Assembly: GCA_947495425.1 (NCBI GenBank)
Contig: CANLYR010000033.1
Coordinates: 1-51,270, forward strand
Reading direction: 5' to 3'
DNA length: 51,270 nucleotides
Source: an uncultured Aquimarina sp.
GTDB taxonomy: Bacteria > Bacteroidota > Bacteroidia > Flavobacteriales > Flavobacteriaceae
Shown here: in pieces, positions 25,020 to 33,915 of the stretch
How positions within the stretch are numbered: position 1 is the stretch's first letter
Layout: each line of letters opens with the position of its first letter
Notes under the pieces: model-generated
Told to the model about the DNA's origin: nothing
Databases searched by the model: none
Seen by the model: the letters and a program-made list of their open reading frames with translations, nothing else
Position numbers and translations under genes: made by a program

Positions 25020-25592
25020 GTGAAAAGGTCAGAAATAAATGCTGTTATTAGAGAAGCACAAGTTTTTTTTGAAATAAATAATTGGATTCTTCCTCCAAAT
25101 CCCAAATGGGATGTTACCGATTTTGGTTTGGGGAACTTTGCCGAGTTTGGTTTAGTGCTTGTAAACTTAACAGAAGAACCTGAGTACTGCGAAAAAATCA
25201 TGTACGCGCGAAGAGGTATGAAAACTCCAGCACATGCGCACAAAAACAAAAAAGAAGATATCATAGTAAGACAAGGAATACTAGCCATACACGTCTGGAA
25301 TAGTGTTCCAGACGATGAAGAAGAAGAAGGTTCTTTTGAAATGAAAATAAATGGAAATATGCAATCTTTAGAAAATGGCGATATCATTGAGTTGCAACCT
25401 GGTGAAAGATTGACCATTGAGCCAGAAATCTATCATAAGTTCTATCCTTTAAGTAATCAATGTATGATAGGTGAGGTTTCTACCGCCAATGATGATATTA
25501 ATGATAATTTTTTTGTTAATAAAGATATTGGAAGGTATGCATCAATCGAAGAAGATGAAACACCAATTGTTCAACTGATAAGCGATAAATAA
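25020..25592 (+). CDS. D-lyxose ketol-isomerase-type cupin
   Basis: 190-residue cupin resembling D-lyxose isomerases (EC 5.3.1.15), which convert D-lyxose to D-xylulose and often D-mannose to D-fructose. The opening K-R-S-E-I-N-A-V-I-R-E-A and L-P-P-x-P-x-W-D-V-T-D-F-G are typical. Metal ligands are visible as H72-x-H74...E79 and H139 in I-Y-H-K-F. The start is GTG at 25020. The stop overlaps the start of the PfkB gene by one base (TAATG), so the two are translationally coupled. With the GH2 mannosidase-like gene downstream, mannose isomerisation is as plausible as lyxose isomerisation. Confidence 0.8.
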   Translation: MKRSEINAVIREAQVFFEINNWILPPNPKWDVTDFGLGNFAEFGLVLVNLTEEPEYCEKIMYARRGMKTPAHAHKNKKEDIIVRQGILAIHVWNSVPDDEEEEGSFEMKINGNMQSLENGDIIELQPGERLTIEPEIYHKFYPLSNQCMIGEVSTANDDINDNFFVNKDIGRYASIEEDETPIVQLISDK

Positions 25593-26605
25593 TGGTATTA
25601 CAAGGGATAACAGCTTCTGGAAATTGGATTATTGACCGCACAAAAATTGTTGATGATTACCCTCCTCAAGATGGTCTTTGTAATATTTTAAGTACCTATG
25701 CTGCCAATGGGGGAGCACCATACAATGTTCTTAAGGCTTTATCTAAAATGGGTTTTCAATCTCCTTTGAAAGGAATTGGAGTCATAGGAAATGATGCTGA
25801 GGGAGAATTGATCTTAAATGATTGTAAAGAGCACAAGATCCAAACTACAGAATTATTCAAAACTTCACTTTCAAATACTTCGTATACCGATGTGATGACT
25901 TCTCAAAAAACTGGAAGAAGAACTTTTTTTCATTACAGGGGGGCCAATGCACTATTGGATCTGGAGCACTTTAATGTTAACAACATGGATTGTAAAATTT
26001 TCCATTTAGGGTATTTATTATTATTGGATAAGCTTGATTCCTATTTAGGAAATAGCAAAGTGACCAGAGCATCGCAGCTCTTGGGCTTAATTCAAAAAAA
26101 AGGAATTAAGACGTCGGTTGACCTAGTTAGCGAAAATAGTAATAGGTTTATCAAGATAATTCCATCGTCATTGCCTTTTGTCAATTATTTATTTTTGAAT
26201 GAATATGAAGCTGAAAAGATTACCGGAGTACAGTGTTTGTGCGATAATGGCCTTTCCGATATAAGTAGGCTTCAGAAAGCTGCCAAGGTACTTTTAGATA
26301 TGGGCGTACAGGACTATGTCTTTTTACATTACCCTTCTGGGGCGATCGCTATAGATAAGAATAAGACCATAACCATACAAAAAAGTTTAAGAATACCTTC
26401 TGAGCTTATCAAAGGAACTTCAGGCGCTGGAGACGCTTTTACAGCGGGAGTATTGTATGGTCTTCATGAAGATTATAGTGTAAAAAAAACACTGCAAATA
26501 GGAGTAGCAACTGCAGCTGCATCATTATTTCATCAATCCTGCTCAGAAAGTATATTGCCAATAAATAGATCTCTAGATTTAATCACGAAATATAAGACGA
26601 TCTAA
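25592..26605 (+). CDS. PfkB-family carbohydrate kinase
   Basis: 337-residue ribokinase-like sugar kinase. It has the N-terminal substrate-loop region with N-G-G-A-P-Y-N-V-L and G-V-I-G-N-D-A-E-G, and the C-terminal PfkB signature G-T-S-G-A-G-D-A-F-T-A-G-V-L-Y-G containing the catalytic Asp and anion hole. Members phosphorylate ribose, fructose, tagatose, ketohexoses and related sugars with ATP. Its start codon overlaps the stop of the isomerase gene, which suggests that it phosphorylates the ketose produced by that isomerase. It is the last gene of the long operon; a 314-bp gap follows before GH2. Exact substrate unassigned. Confidence 0.85.
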   Translation: MVLQGITASGNWIIDRTKIVDDYPPQDGLCNILSTYAANGGAPYNVLKALSKMGFQSPLKGIGVIGNDAEGELILNDCKEHKIQTTELFKTSLSNTSYTDVMTSQKTGRRTFFHYRGANALLDLEHFNVNNMDCKIFHLGYLLLLDKLDSYLGNSKVTRASQLLGLIQKKGIKTSVDLVSENSNRFIKIIPSSLPFVNYLFLNEYEAEKITGVQCLCDNGLSDISRLQKAAKVLLDMGVQDYVFLHYPSGAIAIDKNKTITIQKSLRIPSELIKGTSGAGDAFTAGVLYGLHEDYSVKKTLQIGVATAAASLFHQSCSESILPINRSLDLITKYKTI

Positions 26606-26919
26606 ATAATTGCTTCAATAAAAATGAATTTCTTCTTGTGAAAAGATGTTGATTAAATCACTCAAAGGTAAAAATATAGTATTTAAAAGGTAAAATAAGA
26701 TTATAGTTTTTTGTATAGAACAACTATCTTTAAGAGTAACGGGTTAGGATTTTTTATAAAATTAAAAAGCTAAAAATCAGTTAGTTATTTGATGTATAGC
26801 TTTGTTAAGTTGAAAACATCTCTGGGCACCATGTTAAGGAAAGGATTGATTTTAATTTCTGATTTAAGTAAGTATTTATTTTCAGAATTTTTTGACTTGT
26901 ATTTATGTAAATATTGTAT
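26606..26919. other. Intergenic region upstream of GH2
   Basis: This AT-rich gap contains the second copy of the shared upstream element (26673-26733). I see no ORF or RNA gene. The gap suggests that GH2 has its own promoter rather than being read only from the long operon. Confidence 0.55.
26673..26733 (+). promoter_or_regulatory. Shared upstream element, copy B
   Basis: This copy repeats the layout of 9460-9522: AATATAGTAT, an 8-base spacer, TAAAATAAGA, a T-run ending in G, an 11-base gap and TATCTTTAA. It lies about 187 bp upstream of the GH2 ATG. The conserved spacing between the last two boxes argues against chance AT-richness. It is a candidate binding site or promoter common to the two transcripts. 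Confidence 0.45.
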
Positions 26920-29121
26920 ATGAAGAATGACAAAATAGATTTAAAATGGTCGGTTGGATATGTCGATGAGCCTATTAGTAAACCAACACTTTGGTTTGAT
27001 GCCAAAGTTCCAGGAGCTGTGCAGTTAGATGTTTTACATACATTACCTCATCAAAACTGGCATTTTTCAGATAATTATAAACAATTTGATGGCTTAGAAG
27101 ATAAGTATTGGGTTTATACAAGTAGTTTTACCATTGAAAAGTTGTTGGGTTCAGAAGTATTACGGCTCAAAGTTAAAGGGATTGATTATAAATATGATAT
27201 ATATATTAATGACTATCTAATTCATTCTCATGAAGGTATGTTCAGCCGATGTGAATTAGATCTTTCTTCTCATGTTGTTGAATCAAATAATGAAATAAAA
27301 ATAGTTATTCATCCTGCACCAAAAGAACAAGGATTAGAAGGACGAGACCAAGCAAGTCAATCAACCAAACCTGCTGTAAGTTATGGTTGGGATTGGCATC
27401 CAAGGGTTATTCCTTTGGGTATTTGGGATGAAATAAGTTTAGTCAAAAAACGCCAAGGCGCTTTACTGTCATTTGATTATTACTATTTGCTGTCAAGCAA
27501 CTTAAAGAAAGCAAAGTTTTTAATTGAGGGAAAGAGTACATGCAAAATAGGTAAAATAATTTTTCATATTTATTCTAATGTTGGTGATCTGGTTTTTGAA
27601 AAAGAGTACTATAATTTTGATCAATGTTTTCTTATTGAAGATTTTTTTGCTCCGGAACACTTGTGGTGGCCATATGAGTTTGGTGATCCTTATCTTTATG
27701 ATTGTCAATTATTAATATTTGATTCCAAGAGTACTAAGGTTGATGTTCAAAATTGGAAATGGGGCTTTAGAAGATCAAAATTGATTATGAATGAAGGAAC
27801 TTGGGATGAGCCAGCTACATTTCCTAAATCTAGGAGCCTACCCCCCATAACATTAGAGATAAATGGCAAAAGACTATTTGCCAAAGGTACAAATTGGGTA
27901 AACCCAGAGGTTTTTCCAGGGGTGATTGATAATAATAGATACAAAGAATTACTTGAATTGGCAAAAGGAGCTCACTTTAATCTTTTGCGCGTATGGGGTG
28001 GGGGAATCATTAACAAGGATTATTTTTATCAATGGTGTGATATAAATGGAATGATGATCTGGAATGAGTTTCCGCTTTCTTGCTGTGATTATAAAGGATC
28101 ACCGAAGTACCTGAAAGTACTTGAAAAAGAGGCAGTTTCTATCATTAAAAGACTCCGAAGGTATGCATCTTCCATAATGTGGTGTGGTGGCAATGAACTT
28201 TTTAATAATTGGTCGGGCATGAATGATCAATATAAGGCTTTAAGATTATTGAATTCATTATGTCTTCAACATGATAAAGATACGCCATTTTTACCCACGT
28301 CGCCAATAGAAGGAATGGGTCATGGGCATTATCTTTTTTGGGATGAAAATGAAAGAAAAGATGTTTTTAAATTGATGAATGCTTCAAAGAACACTGCGTA
28401 TACAGAGTTTGGAATGCCATCACCTTCAGATATTGAGATATTACAAGGGATTATTCCAAAAGAAGAATTTATGATTCCGGTTAAGAATACCAAATCTTGG
28501 AGGGAACACCATGCCTTTGATGCTTGGGTTAAGGATACCTGGTTGTCTGAAAATATCATCAGAAAGTACTTCCCTAACATTGAAACCATGACTGACTTGG
28601 TCAACGCAGGTCAAAAATTACAAAGCATTGGTTATAGGGCTATTTATGAGGCTGCCAGGCAGCAATGGCCTTATTGTTCTATGGCTTTAAATTGGTGTTT
28701 TAATGAGCCATGGCCAACAGCTGCAAATAACAGTATTGTACAGTATAGCGGCAAAGTAAAACCAGCTTATGAAGCTATTAAAATGGCTTGTAGGCCTATA
28801 ATGTCATCAGCTAAAGTTCCAAAATTTAAATGGAAGGAAGGTGAGGATTTTACTTTTCAATTGTTTTTTTTAAATCATAGCAATAATGCATTGCCCTCAT
28901 CAAGTGTTGAAGTGTATATTAACGATGAACTTATTTTATCCGCAAAAATTCCCGAATTACCCTCATACTCAAATTACAAAGGTCCTAAAATAAATTACCA
29001 AATCAATAATGTTAATTCCGTTATATTAAATCTTGTAACAGATAATACTGGATGGGATTCTACGTACGAATTTTTTATAAAAAAGAAAAATAAACCCAAA
29101 AAGAAAGTTTTGAATGTTTGA
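26920..29121 (+). CDS. Glycoside hydrolase family 2, beta-mannosidase-like
   Basis: 733-residue retaining hydrolase. A sugar-binding jelly-roll domain (with V-P-G-A-V-Q-L-D-V-L near the start and Y-G-W-D-W-H-P-R at its end) leads into an Ig-like domain and a TIM barrel. The barrel contains N-L-L-R-V-W-G-G-G, the acid/base W-C-G-G-N-E426 and the nucleophile region Y-T-E496-F-G. This pattern fits beta-mannosidases. No signal peptide is present, so it should act in the cytoplasm on imported oligosaccharides. I chose the ATG at 26920 over an in-frame TTG at 26914. It has its own upstream region carrying the element shared with the long operon, and is convergent with the AraC gene. Confidence 0.87.
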   Translation: MKNDKIDLKWSVGYVDEPISKPTLWFDAKVPGAVQLDVLHTLPHQNWHFSDNYKQFDGLEDKYWVYTSSFTIEKLLGSEVLRLKVKGIDYKYDIYINDYLIHSHEGMFSRCELDLSSHVVESNNEIKIVIHPAPKEQGLEGRDQASQSTKPAVSYGWDWHPRVIPLGIWDEISLVKKRQGALLSFDYYYLLSSNLKKAKFLIEGKSTCKIGKIIFHIYSNVGDLVFEKEYYNFDQCFLIEDFFAPEHLWWPYEFGDPYLYDCQLLIFDSKSTKVDVQNWKWGFRRSKLIMNEGTWDEPATFPKSRSLPPITLEINGKRLFAKGTNWVNPEVFPGVIDNNRYKELLELAKGAHFNLLRVWGGGIINKDYFYQWCDINGMMIWNEFPLSCCDYKGSPKYLKVLEKEAVSIIKRLRRYASSIMWCGGNELFNNWSGMNDQYKALRLLNSLCLQHDKDTPFLPTSPIEGMGHGHYLFWDENERKDVFKLMNASKNTAYTEFGMPSPSDIEILQGIIPKEEFMIPVKNTKSWREHHAFDAWVKDTWLSENIIRKYFPNIETMTDLVNAGQKLQSIGYRAIYEAARQQWPYCSMALNWCFNEPWPTAANNSIVQYSGKVKPAYEAIKMACRPIMSSAKVPKFKWKEGEDFTFQLFFLNHSNNALPSSSVEVYINDELILSAKIPELPSYSNYKGPKINYQINNVNSVILNLVTDNTGWDSTYEFFIKKKNKPKKKVLNV

Positions 29122-29178
29122 TTCTTTTTAAGGGTTAATATTTAGTCTTAAATTTTTCCTGTAAATTGCAACTTATGA

Positions 29179-30057
29179 TTAGAGGATTTTTTTTACACCG
29201 TCAAATACTTGGCGATATTCGGTAGGTGTACAATCTTTATTTTTTTTGAAAATTCTATTAAAATTGGCCATACTATTGAAGCCGCATGCAAATGCTATTT
29301 CAGAGATGTTCATGTCCTTTTCGACCAGCCACCTGGTGGCATATCCAATTCTTATTTCGTTTAAGTAATCTACAAAAGTTTTGCCTGTCCTTTTTTTGAT
29401 AAATCTATTAAAAGTTACATTACTCATATTTGTTAATTTGCTTACTTCATCAAGGGTAACTTTTTTTGCATAATTTTCATGTAAATGATCATACACTTTT
29501 TTTATTTTGTCATTTTCCTTAAAATTATCTAGAGGTGCAGTGGCAGTAGAAAGAATTCTTTGATTTCTAGAGATAGATAAATCATACAAAATCGATATAA
29601 TTTCTAAGAAGTAATCAATGCCTTCTAATTGAGATATTTTCATAATTCTTGGAGCCATATCATTAGTTGTTTTCTCTGAAAAAATAATACCTCGTGTAGA
29701 TCTTTCAAACATGTCCTTGATAGGTCTTAGTATTTTTCTAGTTAAGAAAGATCTGCTAAATAGGTCTTCATGAAACTGAACCGTAATTTCTCGGATAATT
29801 TTTTTTTCAAAAAGATGTTCTTCCCATGTGTGACTTAAGTTGGGGCCTAAAAAAACCAATTCCAGATTTTCGATTTCTTCAATACTGTTTCCTACTATTC
29901 TACGTACACCTTTAGCGCCATTTAAAAACGTTAATTCATATTCGGGATGATAATGCAACGGAAAATGAAAATCGTCCTTTGAACGATCAAAAACTAAAAA
30001 GCTATCTTGGCTAGATATTGGCGTAATTTCCCTTAGAATATCTTCTTGAAAACTCAT
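29179..30057 (-). CDS. AraC-family transcriptional regulator with N-terminal cupin
   Basis: 292-residue regulator. The N-terminal half looks like an AraC-type cupin sensor (F-P-L-H-Y-H-P-E-Y-E-L-T, about residues 30-42). The C-terminal ~100 residues carry two helix-turn-helix units: V-T-L-D-E-V-S-K-L-T-N-M-S followed by F-N-R-F-I-K-K-R, and I-S-E-I-A-F-A-C-G-F-N-S followed by F-N-R-I-F-K-K. It is divergent from the GH97-2/xylB/xylA operon with a 300-bp shared upstream region, so it is the best local candidate for sugar-responsive control of that operon. The ligand is unknown; xylose or a related sugar is a guess from context. Confidence 0.88.
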   Translation of the reverse strand: MSFQEDILREITPISSQDSFLVFDRSKDDFHFPLHYHPEYELTFLNGAKGVRRIVGNSIEEIENLELVFLGPNLSHTWEEHLFEKKIIREITVQFHEDLFSRSFLTRKILRPIKDMFERSTRGIIFSEKTTNDMAPRIMKISQLEGIDYFLEIISILYDLSISRNQRILSTATAPLDNFKENDKIKKVYDHLHENYAKKVTLDEVSKLTNMSNVTFNRFIKKRTGKTFVDYLNEIRIGYATRWLVEKDMNISEIAFACGFNSMANFNRIFKKNKDCTPTEYRQVFDGVKKIL

Positions 30058-30357
30058 TTACTGTATTTTTTAGTTATATTAAATGACAATATAACATATT
30101 AATTTTGAAAAATGAAATCTATGAAGTGTAGTTTCCTAAATGTAAGTTTTTTAGGTGCTTAAGTATCTATATTAATTAAATTTAATACATTATTTATATG
30201 GTTCGTAATTATGTTTGATATCCGAATTCATAACTTTCTCTAATATCACTTATTATTTTTTTCATTTTGTATACTATTTTGACAAAATAGTATTAATAGT
30301 TAATGTTTAATACGATTACCTTAGAAAAATCATTTTTTAAAACTCACTTATTTATAT
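30058..30357. other. Divergent regulatory region between araC-type gene and GH97-2/xyl operon
   Basis: This 300-bp AT-rich region holds no ORF. It contains the palindrome at 30271-30293 and must carry the promoter of the GH97-2/xyl operon and probably that of the regulator. Confidence 0.7.
30271..30293. promoter_or_regulatory. Perfect palindrome, candidate operator
   Basis: Ten-base perfect arms ATACTATTTT and AAAATAGTAT flank a 3-base centre GAC. It lies 65 bp upstream of the GH97-2 ATG and shortly downstream of the divergent araC-type promoter region. A near copy occurs upstream of the GH74 gene (50047-50066). Palindromes of this size are typical for dimeric regulators; which protein binds is unknown. 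Confidence 0.65.
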
Positions 30358-32310
30358 ATGAAAAAGATTCTAGTACTAATAATATTATTCTTATTCATTG
30401 AAAAAGGCTACTCACAGGCTTTTAGTGTCTTATCTCCAGATAAGAGAAGCGATATTTCGATTGAGGTTGGGAAAGATGTTTTCTGGTCACTGACCAGAAA
30501 TAATCAAGTTATACTTAAAAACGTTTTAATTGATCTTAATATAGATGGTGATTTTTTAGGGAAATCTTCTAAAGTAATTTCGCATGATGAGGAAATCAGA
30601 ACTGAAGAAACATTATCTGTAATACCACAAAAACATGAAAAGTTGTACGCTCCATATACCGAATTGATCTTGCGATTTGCGAAAGGTTACGAGATTCATT
30701 TTAAAGTGTATAATAATATGGTGGCCTATCGGTTTGTAACTGATTTTGATAAAGTAATAAAAGTTATGAATGAGATTTTAGAAATTGAACTTCTGCCAAA
30801 AACTACAGCGTTACTTAAAAAAGATAGTTTGTATTCTTCCTACGAGCGATTGTATGATGATTTAGGATTACATGTTTTTTCTGATAAAGACATTGCTTCA
30901 CTTCCAGTTATGTTTAAAACTAAAGGGAGTATCAAAGTTCTTTTTTCTGAGGCAGATCTATATGATTACCCTAATTTGTTTCTTCAGGGAATGGGGAGTA
31001 ATAAAGTTAAAGCTGTTTTTCCAAAAGTAGTTTTAAAAACCGAGCCAGACCCAAAAAATCCAGACCGCATAGAAATCTTGTCTCAAGAAGCAGATTATAT
31101 AGCAGAAACTAATGGGAAAAGGGTTTTTCCTTGGAGGTTTTTTGTGGTTGCCAATGATGATGATACTTTTCTAGAAACCGATCCGGTATTTTTGCTCTCT
31201 AGGCCAACCAAGTTAAAAAACACATCATGGATTAAACCTGGCAAGGTCGCATGGGATTGGTATAACGCGAATAATATTTTTGGGGTTGATTTTAAATCGG
31301 GCCTTAATACCGAAACCTATAAATATTATATTGATTTCGCTTCAAAATATGGTTTAGAATATGTGATTCTTGATGAAGGATGGAGCAAATCCACAACAGA
31401 GATAACAGAATTTGCTTCAGAAATGGATGTGCTGGAACTTATTCGCTATGGAAAAGAAAAAGGAGTTAATATAATATTATGGTGTCTATGGGGTCCTCTG
31501 GATAAAAACTTAGGAAATATTCTTAAAACTTATAAATCTTGGGGTGTTGCCGGGATAAAAATCGATTTTATGCTTCGAGCAGATCAAGATATGGTTAATT
31601 TTTATACCCGTGTAGCAAAAGAAGCTGCTCAAAATGAACTTATTGTTGATTTTCATGCAGCATTTAAACCTTCAGGATTGCATAGAGCATATCCTAATGT
31701 ATTGTCTTATGAAGGCGTTTATGGTGCTGAAAACAATAAATGGTCAGATAAATTGACGCCTAAGCATAATGTAACAATTCCATTTACAAGAATGATGGTT
31801 GGTCCGATGGATTATACACCAGGAGCCATGAGAAATGCACAAAAAGACAACCATCAGATCAATTTTAACCGCCCGGTAAGCCTGGGAACTAGAGCACATC
31901 AGGTGGCGATGTATGTGGTTTATGAAAGTCCATTACAAATGTTATGCGATACACCTTCTTCTTATATCAAAGACAAACATACTATTGAATTTATTTCAAA
32001 AATCCCTACGGTTTGGGATACTACAATTGCTTTAGAAAACTCATTGGGAGAATATGTTTCTCTGGCTAGAAAAAACGGTAATACTTGGTATCTAGGAGCA
32101 ATGAATGGGGATAAAAATCGGGAGCTGATACTTGATTTTTCATTTCTTCCAGAGGGAAAATACAAAATATCAATTTTTAAAGATGGAATTAATGCCAATA
32201 CCTATGCTCAGGATTATAAAGTTGAAAGCAAATCGATCACCAGTTCCCACAAAGAAAAAATTTATTTAGCAAACGGAGGCGGATGGGCTGCCATTATCAC
32301 CAAACAATAA
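30358..32310 (+). CDS. Glycoside hydrolase family 97, copy 2 (retaining type)
   Basis: 650-residue secreted GH97 enzyme; signal peptide of about 20 residues ending K-G-Y-S-Q. It shares the layout and many segments of copy 1, including P-G-K-V-A-W-D-W-Y-N-A-N-N-I, Y-K-Y-Y-I-D-F-A-S, D-Y-T-P-G-A-M-R-N-A-Q-K and L-A-N-G-G-G-W-A-A-I-I at the end. D403 in G-I-K-I-D-F sits at the retaining nucleophile position. It opens the operon that continues with xylulokinase and xylose isomerase, downstream of a strong palindrome. The product of this enzyme may be linked to the pentose route, but an alpha-galactosidase-type activity is equally possible. Confidence 0.88.
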   Translation: MKKILVLIILFLFIEKGYSQAFSVLSPDKRSDISIEVGKDVFWSLTRNNQVILKNVLIDLNIDGDFLGKSSKVISHDEEIRTEETLSVIPQKHEKLYAPYTELILRFAKGYEIHFKVYNNMVAYRFVTDFDKVIKVMNEILEIELLPKTTALLKKDSLYSSYERLYDDLGLHVFSDKDIASLPVMFKTKGSIKVLFSEADLYDYPNLFLQGMGSNKVKAVFPKVVLKTEPDPKNPDRIEILSQEADYIAETNGKRVFPWRFFVVANDDDTFLETDPVFLLSRPTKLKNTSWIKPGKVAWDWYNANNIFGVDFKSGLNTETYKYYIDFASKYGLEYVILDEGWSKSTTEITEFASEMDVLELIRYGKEKGVNIILWCLWGPLDKNLGNILKTYKSWGVAGIKIDFMLRADQDMVNFYTRVAKEAAQNELIVDFHAAFKPSGLHRAYPNVLSYEGVYGAENNKWSDKLTPKHNVTIPFTRMMVGPMDYTPGAMRNAQKDNHQINFNRPVSLGTRAHQVAMYVVYESPLQMLCDTPSSYIKDKHTIEFISKIPTVWDTTIALENSLGEYVSLARKNGNTWYLGAMNGDKNRELILDFSFLPEGKYKISIFKDGINANTYAQDYKVESKSITSSHKEKIYLANGGGWAAIITKQ

Positions 32311-32406
32311 AATTGAAGCTTACATCATTTATGATTTGAATGTTTTGGAAAAGGGAATTCAAATTATAAATAGTAGTATAAACCGATAAAATGATAAATC
32401 AAAAGA

Positions 32407-33888
32407 ATGAGTTACTCGATTGGATATGATATAGGAAGCTCTTCAATTAAAGTAGCTTTAATTGACACTAATACAGGAAAAGCAATTGAAGTTGTAAAGG
32501 AGCCAGAAACAGAAATGAATATTAAGGCTGTTAAATCTGGTTGGGCAGAACAAGATCCCAATCTATGGTGGAAAAATGCATGTATAGCAACCAAAAAACT
32601 TCTTACCAAAACTAATATTGATTCAAAGAATATATCAACTGTTGGTATTTCTTATCAAATGCACGGTCTGGTACTACTTGATAAAAATGGGGGAGTCTTA
32701 AGAGATGCAATAATATGGTGTGATAGTCGTGCAGTTGAGATTGGAAAAAAAGCTTTTTCTGATTTGGGAAATGAAAAATGCGCCGAAACCTTACTTAATT
32801 CTCCAGGAAATTTTACCGCTTCAAAATTAAAATGGGTACAATTAAACGAACCTGATATCTATAAAAAAGTATCGTCTTTTATGCTTCCAGGGGATTTTAT
32901 TGCTTATAAGTTGACAGATAAAATTTTTACAACTCCTTCCGGTTTGTCAGAAGGTATGTTATGGGATTTTCAAAAGAATTCACCTTCAGATATATTACTT
33001 GAACATTATGATATTTCTAAAACAAAAATCCCCGAGATATGTGATACTTTTTCTGATCAAGGTTATATAACACCAAAAGCAAGTATAGTCACTGGGTTAT
33101 CCATAAAAACAAAAGTAACATATAGGGCAGGGGATCAACCAAATAATGCTCTTACTCTTGGTGTTTTGTCAAAAGGCCAAATAGCTGCTACTGGAGGAAC
33201 ATCTGGGGTTGTATATGCTGTTTCTGATACTAAAAAAACTAATGAATTAGAGCGAATCAACAATTTTGCACATGTAAACTACTTAAAAAGCTCTCCGAAA
33301 ATTGGGAAATTACTTTGTATTAACGGTTGCGGTATTTTATATAATTGGTTGAGAAGCAATCTTAATGTGCAATCCTATGATGATATGAATACATTAGCCG
33401 AAACAGTACCAATTGGTAGTGAAGGAGTAATTATTTTGCCTTTTGGCAATGGAGCAGAAAGAATGTTAAATAATATAAATCGTAATGCTCATATAAAAAA
33501 TATCAATTTTAATGTGCATACTAAAGCACATTTATGCAGGGCTGCCATTGAAGGGATAGCATTTTCTTTCTTTTATGGTGTTACTATTATGAAAGAAGAT
33601 TTTTTTACAAATGAAGCCTTTCGCGCAGGTGCTGATAACCTTTTTCAATCAAAAATTTTCTCTGAAACGTTAGCTACTTTACTCCAATGTCCAATAGAGA
33701 TTTATAACACTACTGGCGCTGTTGGAGCTGCAAGAGCATCGTACTTGTCGATAGATAAATTGTATACAATTGAGAAGTATCTGAAAGCAGATTACATTAA
33801 AACCTTTATACCAATAGATAATGGTGACGATTACATGAAAGCTTATATTTCATGGCAAAAAGGACTATTAGTAAACTTAATCAACTAG
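32407..33888 (+). CDS. xylB: Xylulokinase (FGGY family)
   Basis: 493-residue kinase that phosphorylates D-xylulose to D-xylulose 5-phosphate. The N-terminal ATPase fold starts G-Y-D-I-G-S-S-S-I-K, with S-Y-Q-M-H-G-L-V and I-I-W-C-D-S-R typical of xylulokinases (Met-His-Gly contact with the sugar). The C-terminal half has the D-Q-P-N-N-A-L-T-L-G and G-A-T-G-G-T-S-G-V type loops, as A-A-T-G-G-T-S-G-V, and late F-R-A-G-A-D-N-L-F and T-T-G-A-V-G-A-A. The length is normal. It lies between GH97-2 and xylA, so the identity is well supported by both motifs and neighbours. Confidence 0.93.
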   Translation: MSYSIGYDIGSSSIKVALIDTNTGKAIEVVKEPETEMNIKAVKSGWAEQDPNLWWKNACIATKKLLTKTNIDSKNISTVGISYQMHGLVLLDKNGGVLRDAIIWCDSRAVEIGKKAFSDLGNEKCAETLLNSPGNFTASKLKWVQLNEPDIYKKVSSFMLPGDFIAYKLTDKIFTTPSGLSEGMLWDFQKNSPSDILLEHYDISKTKIPEICDTFSDQGYITPKASIVTGLSIKTKVTYRAGDQPNNALTLGVLSKGQIAATGGTSGVVYAVSDTKKTNELERINNFAHVNYLKSSPKIGKLLCINGCGILYNWLRSNLNVQSYDDMNTLAETVPIGSEGVIILPFGNGAERMLNNINRNAHIKNINFNVHTKAHLCRAAIEGIAFSFFYGVTIMKEDFFTNEAFRAGADNLFQSKIFSETLATLLQCPIEIYNTTGAVGAARASYLSIDKLYTIEKYLKADYIKTFIPIDNGDDYMKAYISWQKGLLVNLIN

Positions 33889-33915
33889 AAAAAAACAACA
33901 AAAATTAGTTAGAAA

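Noticed and set aside
24965..25417. 150-codon minus-strand ORF across the lyxose-isomerase gene
   Set aside because: It lies opposite a gene with conserved metal-site motifs, and its sequence looks like an antisense translation.
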